Source: Ghiorsea sp. (GTDB lineage: Bacteria > Pseudomonadota > Zetaproteobacteria > Mariprofundales > Mariprofundaceae). From it: a stretch of 5,921 nt of DNA. The stretch lies in assembly GCA_027019685.1 (NCBI GenBank), contig JALUWH010000305.1:1-5921 (forward strand). Direction: 5' to 3'. The notes under the pieces are model-generated. The model searched no databases. It was given only the letters and a program-made list of their open reading frames with translations, and was not told where the DNA came from. Of the stretch, positions 1 through 3,955 are shown piece after piece. The translations under genes were made by a program, and so were the position numbers. Numbering within the stretch: the first letter of the stretch is position 1; each line of letters begins with the position of its first letter.

Positions 1-497
1 CATTTGATGAAGGTTTTGAGCTGCTTACCTTATTACAAACAGGTCGCAACCCTCCTATCCCTGTGATTATGTTAGAAGCACCTGGTGATAATTTCTGGGG
101 GCCTTTTTTAAACTCATGGGTACGCCGTTTGGTGGATGATGGTTTGATAAGCCATGAAGACACTCAGCTTATATATCATACCGATGATGCCCATAAAGCA
201 GTACAACATATTGAAAAATACTATACCAATTACCATAGCTTCCGTTATGTGGGTAAATACGTCTTACTTCGCATCAACAACCCGCTTTCTGATGACGCAT
301 TAAAACGCTTAAATGCTGAGTTCTCTGATGTGTTACATGATGGTGCGATTGAACAAGTCTTTCATTGGCCTGACAATGATGATGCTTGTTATGCTCACTA
401 TCCTAGATTACGTTTAAAACTGAAACACCACCGCATGAATGTCTTGCCTCAACTTATCCAACGTATGAATGCTTTATACCTTCAAGATCATGAATAA
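1..497 (+). CDS. LOG family (lysine-decarboxylase-like) Rossmann-fold protein, C-terminal part
   Basis: The open frame enters from the left edge (first full codon at base 3) and ends at TAA 495-497, giving 164 visible residues. The first residues, FDEGFELLTLLQTG, fit the helix that follows the PGGxGTxxE nucleotide-binding motif of the LOG/TIGR00730 family. That motif itself lies outside the window. After it come the conserved strand with 'PVIMLEAPG', a 'FW' pair, and a C-terminal tail containing 'YTNYHSFRYV', typical of the longer bacterial LOG-like proteins. Family members include phosphoribohydrolases and nucleotide nucleosidases (cytokinin-activating LOG, PpnN). Many are mislabelled lysine decarboxylases. 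The exact substrate cannot be told from this fragment. The GTG at base 63 and the ATG at base 71 are internal codons, not starts, because homology continues upstream of them. The gene converges on cbbR and overlaps its 3' end by 10 bp, with no obvious terminator between them. A link to carbon fixation is not supported. Confidence 0.8.
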   Translation, partial: FDEGFELLTLLQTGRNPPIPVIMLEAPGDNFWGPFLNSWVRRLVDDGLISHEDTQLIYHTDDAHKAVQHIEKYYTNYHSFRYVGKYVLLRINNPLSDDALKRLNAEFSDVLHDGAIEQVFHWPDNDDACYAHYPRLRLKLKHHRMNVLPQLIQRMNALYLQDHE

Positions 498-1402
498 TCT
501 GGAATATTAAGCAAAGATTCAGCCTGCTCTAAAACAAAGCTTTTAAATGCTTCAGGGATGGCAGCGAAGCGCTTACCTTCTCGATATACAATATGCCATT
601 GCCGACGAATTGGAAAATCTTCAACCTCAAGCACAACCAAACGTTTGAGTGTTAATTCCATTTCAATGGTGTGTAATGATACAATGCCCAAACCAAGCTC
701 AGCCATCACAGCTTGTTTAATCGCTTCAGAACGATTCATTTCCATACCCGCAATCAATTCCAAACCATGTTGTTCAAAAAAGCGTTCAACAGCAATACGT
801 GTTCCAGATGCTGATTCACGAACAATAAAGGGCTCACCTGCCAAGTCTTGCAATAATATAGGTTGCTGATGCACCAAGGGGTGTGAAGGAGCTGCAATCA
901 CTACCAAGGGGTTATCCATAAAAGGAATACCCTTCAAGTGATGTCCTGCAGGTGGTTTACCCATGATTGCCATATCTGTGTGGTTATTTTCCACAGCTTC
1001 GACCAAACCAGAGCGGTTGGTCACATCTAAGGTGATTTCTGCCTTTGGATGTTTGTGTTTAAATGCAGCAATAATTTGTGGTGCAAAATAGTTGGCAGTT
1101 GAAGCCATGGTCAAATGAAGCTTGCCACGCTCCATGCCTTTGAGTTCATCAAGCATAAGTTTGGCTTCATTCACTTGTTGCGCAATAGATTCCGCATACG
1201 TCAACAGTTCTTGCCCTGCTTCGGTTAAAGCCACCCGTTTACCAACGCGCTCAAACAGCGGCAAACCAACAAATTCTTCCAGTTGTTTCACTTGCATAGA
1301 AATTGCAGGCTGCGTCAAAAATAGTACCTTAGCTGCAATCGTATAACTTTGATGTTCAGCTACCGTTGCAAATATCTTAAGTTGTTTAAGTGTGAATGCC
1401 AT
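488..1402 (-). CDS. cbbR: CbbR, LysR-type transcriptional regulator of the cbb operon
   Basis: This 304-residue protein has the usual length and layout of a LysR-type regulator. The N-terminal winged helix-turn-helix covers about residues 4-62, with the signature spacing S19..A23 A24..L27..Q31 P32 A33 I34 S35..Q37 V38 K39..L41 E42. A linker helix follows, and then a periplasmic-binding-like effector domain from about residue 90 (GKLHLTMAS onward). CbbR proteins activate Calvin cycle operons in response to metabolites such as RuBP, phosphoenolpyruvate or NADPH, depending on species. The CbbR identity rests on the family match plus divergent placement beside cbbM. The start at 1402 gives MAFTLKQLKIF, the standard LysR N-terminus. 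The frame stays open to base 1477, but the extra 25 residues would run through the promoter and operator region and look unlike the family. No Shine-Dalgarno sequence precedes the ATG, and the predicted transcript begins at or next to it. The stop is TGA at 490-488. Confidence 0.93.
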   Translation of the reverse strand: MAFTLKQLKIFATVAEHQSYTIAAKVLFLTQPAISMQVKQLEEFVGLPLFERVGKRVALTEAGQELLTYAESIAQQVNEAKLMLDELKGMERGKLHLTMASTANYFAPQIIAAFKHKHPKAEITLDVTNRSGLVEAVENNHTDMAIMGKPPAGHHLKGIPFMDNPLVVIAAPSHPLVHQQPILLQDLAGEPFIVRESASGTRIAVERFFEQHGLELIAGMEMNRSEAIKQAVMAELGLGIVSLHTIEMELTLKRLVVLEVEDFPIRRQWHIVYREGKRFAAIPEAFKSFVLEQAESLLNIPDYS

Positions 1403-1408
1403 GGCAGC

Positions 1409-1437
1409 ATAATATAAGAAAAACTTATACTTGTCAT
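1409..1437 (-). promoter_or_regulatory. predicted cbbR promoter (sigma70-like)
   Basis: On the minus strand, ATGACA (1437-1432; 5 of 6 to TTGACA) is followed by a 17-bp spacer and TATTAT (1414-1409; 5 of 6 to TATAAT). A start point about 7 nt past the -10 falls on or beside the A of the cbbR ATG at 1402, which predicts a leaderless mRNA. The spacer contains most of the palindromic operator at 1413-1429, so CbbR bound there should repress its own promoter, as is usual for LysR regulators. This is prediction from hexamer matches only. Confidence 0.55.
1413..1429. promoter_or_regulatory. predicted CbbR (LysR-type) operator
   Basis: A perfect inverted repeat, TATAAG-AAAAA-CTTATA, spans 17 bp. 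It contains a symmetric T-N11-A (T1415, A1427), the LysR-family box, and also fits the TNA-N7-TNA pattern described for CbbR sites (TAA 1415-1417, TTA 1425-1427). Its centre at 1421 is about 64 bp upstream of the predicted cbbM start point near 1485, matching the usual position (about -65) of a LysR recognition site. It also lies inside the cbbR core promoter. The sequence symmetry is directly seen; binding by CbbR is inferred. Confidence 0.65.
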
Positions 1438-1449
1438 TATGAGCTTTGA

Positions 1450-1478
1450 TTGTACATGATACTTGCCCTGTGTACAAT
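1450..1478 (+). promoter_or_regulatory. predicted cbbM promoter
   Basis: TTGTAC (1450-1455; weak -35, 3 of 6) and TACAAT (1473-1478; good -10, 5 of 6 to TATAAT) are separated by exactly 17 bp. A poor -35 with a good -10 suits a promoter needing an activator. The start point would be near 1485, giving a leader of about 51 nt. The two elements also form the arms of a perfect inverted repeat, ATTGTACA (1449-1456) and TGTACAAT (1471-1478), so the stretch could also be a regulator site. No transcript data support the call. Confidence 0.5.
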
Positions 1479-1486
1479 TCGCCTTG

Positions 1487-1507
1487 TCGGAGGGAGCATT
1501 TCTCCGA
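1487..1507 (+). promoter_or_regulatory. stem-loop at the 5' end of the predicted cbbM mRNA
   Basis: TCGGAG (1487-1492) pairs perfectly with CTCCGA (1502-1507) around a 9-nt loop. From the predicted start point near 1485, the stem would sit at the extreme 5' end of the transcript. Such terminal stems can protect mRNAs from 5'-end-dependent decay. No T-run follows it, so it is not an intrinsic terminator. The 3' arm region (TTCTCC, 1500-1505) can alternatively pair with the Shine-Dalgarno sequence GGAGGA at 1523-1528 (one G-U pair). Confidence 0.5.
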
Positions 1508-1522
1508 AGCATTTAAATTTCT

Positions 1523-1528
1523 GGAGGA
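1523..1528 (+). promoter_or_regulatory. cbbM ribosome binding site
   Basis: GGAGGA lies 7 nt before the ATG at 1536. This near-perfect Shine-Dalgarno sequence fixes the cbbM start and fits a protein made in very large amounts. GAGG (1524-1527) could also form a tight 4-bp hairpin with CCTC (1531-1534), and the whole site could pair with TTCTCC at 1500-1505. Confidence 0.85.
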
Positions 1529-1535
1529 TTCCTCA

Positions 1536-2954
1536 ATGGATCAATCGAATCGTTACGCTGACTTAAGCCTTAAAGAAGAAGACTTAATTGCAGGCGGCAA
1601 GCATATGCTTGTTGCATATAAACTTATGCCTGCTGAAGGCTATGGCTTCTTGGAAGTGGCTGCGCATATTGCTGCAGAATCTTCTACAGGAACAAACGTT
1701 GAAGTATCAACGACTGATGATTTTACACGTGGTGTAGATGCCTTGGTATATGACATTGATGAAACAGCATTTGCTGATGGCAACAATGTAACTGGTGGCG
1801 GCTTGATGAAAGTTGCTTATCCTGTTGAATTGTTTGACCCAAATATCACAGACGGAACATTCAATATTTCACATATGTGGTCTTTAATTCTTGGTAACAA
1901 CCAAGGCATGGGTGACCATGTTGGTTTACGTATGTTGGATTTCATGGTGCCTGAATGCATGATGACAAAATTTGATGGTCCAAGCACGGGCATTGCTGAT
2001 TTGTGGAAAGTATTAGGCCGCCCTGAAGTGGACGGTGGTTATATTGCTGGTACAATTATCAAACCTAAATTGGGCTTGCGTCCTGAGCCATTTGCCAAAG
2101 CTTGTTATGATTTCTGGTTGGGTGGTGATTTCATCAAAAATGATGAGCCTCAAGCCAACCAACCATTCTGCCCAATGAAAGTTGTGATTCCTAAAGTGGC
2201 TGAAGCCATGGACAGAGCACAACAAGAAACTGGCGAAGCCAAGCTTTTCTCTGCCAATGCAACGGCTGATTTCCATGAAGAATGTATTGCACGTGGTGAA
2301 TATATTTTGGGTGAATTTGCAAAATATGGCAATGAAAAACATGTTGCATTCTTGATTGATGGCTTTGTAACAGGACCTGCTGGTGTAACAACTGCTCGTC
2401 GTGCATTCCCTGATACTTTCTTGCATTTCCATCGCGCTGGCCATGGTGCATTGACTTCATATAAATCACCTATGGGCATGGATCCATTATGCTACATGAA
2501 ACTGGTTCGTATGATGGGTGCATCAGGTATGCATACAGGAACTATGGGTTATGGCAAAATGGAAGGTCATGGCGGCGAAACAGTTCTTGCTTATATGCTT
2601 GAACGCGATGAGTGCATGGGTCATTACTTCAACCAAAAATGGTATGGCATGAAACCAACTGCGCCAATTATTTCTGGTGGTATGAATGCTCTACGTCTTC
2701 CAGGTTTCTTCGAAAACTTGGGTCATGGTAATGTAATTAACACTTGTGGTGGTGGTGCATTCGGTCATATCGATAGCCCTGCTGCTGGTGGTAAATCATT
2801 GGGTCAAGCTTATGATTGCTGGAAAGCTGGTGCTGATCCTATTGAATACGCGAAAACGCATAACGAGTTTGCACGCGCATTTGAATCATTCCCAGGCGAT
2901 GCTGATAAAGTATACGGCGAAGACTGGCGTGAAAAAATCGGCGCTCATAAATAA
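1536..2954 (+). CDS. cbbM: Form II ribulose-1,5-bisphosphate carboxylase/oxygenase large subunit
   Basis: CbbM adds CO2 to ribulose-1,5-bisphosphate to give two 3-phosphoglycerates, the fixing step of the Calvin-Benson-Bassham cycle. Form II enzymes are built from large-subunit dimers, need no small subunit, and suit high CO2 and low O2. The 472 residues align throughout with Rhodospirillum rubrum CbbM as I recall it, starting with the nearly identical MDQSNRY...LKEEDLIAGG. Active-site residues are all present: E48, N121, K176 (in TIIKPKLGL), the carbamylated K201 with metal ligands D203 and E204 (GGDFIKNDE), H299 (HFHRAGHGA), H333, loop-6 K341 (GYGKMEG) and S380 (ISGGMNA). Compared with R. 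rubrum, about 10 extra glycine-rich residues lie around 77-91 and two more near 263-268. The start is fixed by GGAGGA 7 nt upstream. The frame is open back to a TTG at 1446, but that would place the promoter and leader inside the gene. Divergent cbbR upstream and cbbQO downstream support the role. Confidence 0.98.
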   Translation: MDQSNRYADLSLKEEDLIAGGKHMLVAYKLMPAEGYGFLEVAAHIAAESSTGTNVEVSTTDDFTRGVDALVYDIDETAFADGNNVTGGGLMKVAYPVELFDPNITDGTFNISHMWSLILGNNQGMGDHVGLRMLDFMVPECMMTKFDGPSTGIADLWKVLGRPEVDGGYIAGTIIKPKLGLRPEPFAKACYDFWLGGDFIKNDEPQANQPFCPMKVVIPKVAEAMDRAQQETGEAKLFSANATADFHEECIARGEYILGEFAKYGNEKHVAFLIDGFVTGPAGVTTARRAFPDTFLHFHRAGHGALTSYKSPMGMDPLCYMKLVRMMGASGMHTGTMGYGKMEGHGGETVLAYMLERDECMGHYFNQKWYGMKPTAPIISGGMNALRLPGFFENLGHGNVINTCGGGAFGHIDSPAAGGKSLGQAYDCWKAGADPIEYAKTHNEFARAFESFPGDADKVYGEDWREKIGAHK

Positions 2955-2958
2955 GCAT

Positions 2959-2972
2959 CGACTTTTAAGTCG
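2959..2972 (+). other. small hairpin just after the cbbM stop codon
   Basis: CGACT (2959-2963) pairs with AGTCG (2968-2972) around a TTTA loop, starting 4 nt after the TAA. No T-run follows, so it is not a terminator by itself. It stands in tandem with the strong terminator at 2982-3011. It may help protect the 3' end of the abundant cbbM mRNA, or may be fortuitous. Confidence 0.35.
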
Positions 2973-2981
2973 CACTTTAAG

Positions 2982-3011
2982 AAGGCATTCACGCAAGTGG
3001 ATGCCTTTTTT
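2982..3011 (+). terminator. Rho-independent terminator of cbbM
   Basis: An 11-bp stem (2982-2992 with 2997-3007, one G-U wobble) closes on a GCAA tetraloop of the stable GNRA class, and a run of six T's (3006-3011) overlaps the end of the stem. It lies 27 bp after the cbbM stop. It should end most cbbM transcripts and thereby lower expression of cbbQ and cbbO relative to cbbM. Confidence 0.9.
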
Positions 3012-3120
3012 ATACCCCTTACAATAAACATCAAAAAATCTTATTGTTTTCATAAGAAATATAAGCATGTTTTTTTCTCATTCAGGACTATACTTACGCA
3101 TTACGAATGATGGACTACAA
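3012..3120 (+). promoter_or_regulatory. cbbQ leader with possible promoter and LysR-like site
   Basis: This AT-rich stretch has no coding signal. CTTAT (3040-3044) and ATAAG (3052-3056) form an inverted repeat with a symmetric T-N11-A (T3042, A3054), and another ATAAG follows at 3061-3065. TATACT (3089-3094) is a reasonable -10, but the -35 at 17 bp (CATGTT, 3066-3071) is poor. The segment TATACTTACGCATTACGA (3089-3106) resembles TATACTTGTCATTATGA (1426-1442) in the cbbR-cbbM control region, with one base inserted. Together these hint at a second, activator-dependent promoter for cbbQO. The support is weak. Confidence 0.3.
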
Positions 3121-3124
3121 GTTT

Positions 3125-3130
3125 AGGAGA
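3125..3130 (+). promoter_or_regulatory. cbbQ ribosome binding site
   Basis: AGGAGA lies 10 nt before the ATG at 3141, slightly far but acceptable. It supports that start, which gives the N-terminal length expected for CbbQ. Confidence 0.75.
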
Positions 3131-3140
3131 AACCTTTACC

Positions 3141-3944
3141 ATGGACGACACAACACAATATACAATTAAAGAAAAACCATTCTACCAAGCACAAGACGAT
3201 GAAGTAGAACTTTACGAAGCAGCTTACGCTGCGCGACTTCCTGTCATGGTTAAAGGTCCAACGGGTTGTGGTAAATCTCGTTTTATTGAATACATGGCTT
3301 GGAAGCTTGGCAGACCATTAATCACTGTAGCTTGTAATGAAGATATGACAGCATCGGATTTGGTAGGCCGTTATCTATTGGATGCCAACGGCACACGCTG
3401 GTTGGATGGTCCCTTAACTGTTGCAGCGCGCATTGGTGCTATTTGTTATTTGGATGAAATCGTAGAAGCACGCCAAGATACCACTGTGGTGATTCACCCA
3501 TTAACTGACCATAGACGCACCTTACCTTTGGATAAAAAAGGTGAATTACTTGAAGCCCATGAAGATTTCCAATTGGTCATTTCTTACAACCCTGGCTACC
3601 AATCCTTGATGAAAGATTTGAAGCAATCGACCAAACAACGTTTTACAGGCTTTGAGTTTGATTACCCATCTGAAGCGACTGAAACATCGATTGTTGAAAA
3701 AGAAACGGGCATCGATCATGAACTAGCCACCAAGTTGGTCAAAATTGGTACGGCAGCTCGCAACCTTAAAGGACACGGTTTAGATGAAGGTATTTCCACC
3801 CGTCTATTAACCTATGCTGCAACATTGATTAAAGGTGGTATTGAGCCCAAAGCCGCTTGCCGCATGGCATTGGTTCGCCCGATCACTGATGACGCTGACA
3901 TTCGTGTCACTCTAGATCATGCGATTGATACGATTTTTGCGTAA
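3141..3944 (+). CDS. cbbQ: CbbQ, MoxR-type AAA+ ATPase subunit of RuBisCO activase
   Basis: CbbQ is the ring-forming ATPase of the CbbQO RuBisCO activase. With CbbO it uses ATP to remodel inhibited RuBisCO so that tightly bound sugar phosphates are released. The 267-residue length is normal for the family. Visible motifs are Walker A GPTGCGKS (39-46), Walker B ICYLDEI (101-107, with D105 and E106), sensor 1 SYNP (148-151, N150), a candidate arginine finger at R167 (STKQRF), and sensor 2 R221 (GISTRLL). The segment 65-92, including NEDMTASDLVGRYLL, is highly typical of CbbQ and NorQ. NorQ, the nitric oxide reductase partner, is a close relative. The position directly after cbbM and before cbbO favours CbbQ. 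It is likely cotranscribed with cbbO, either by readthrough of the cbbM terminator or from its own promoter. Confidence 0.96.
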   Translation: MDDTTQYTIKEKPFYQAQDDEVELYEAAYAARLPVMVKGPTGCGKSRFIEYMAWKLGRPLITVACNEDMTASDLVGRYLLDANGTRWLDGPLTVAARIGAICYLDEIVEARQDTTVVIHPLTDHRRTLPLDKKGELLEAHEDFQLVISYNPGYQSLMKDLKQSTKQRFTGFEFDYPSEATETSIVEKETGIDHELATKLVKIGTAARNLKGHGLDEGISTRLLTYAATLIKGGIEPKAACRMALVRPITDDADIRVTLDHAIDTIFA

Positions 3945-3955
3945 CGGCATTCTAA

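Noticed and set aside
1403..1477. Longer cbbR with a 25-residue N-terminal extension starting at 1477
   Set aside because: The extension runs through the predicted promoters and operator, lacks family similarity, and the start at 1402 gives the standard LysR N-terminus.
1487..1507. The leader hairpin as a transcription attenuator of cbbM
   Set aside because: The stem is only 6 bp and no T-run follows it, so termination is unlikely.
1446..1535. Longer cbbM starting at a TTG at 1446
   Set aside because: It lacks a ribosome binding site and would place the promoter and leader inside the gene, while the ATG at 1536 has GGAGGA at ideal spacing and gives the MDQS start of known form II RuBisCO.
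2013..2479. Three overlapping minus-strand reading frames inside cbbM
   Set aside because: They are antisense shadows of a highly conserved enzyme gene, with no recognisable domains and no ribosome binding sites noted.
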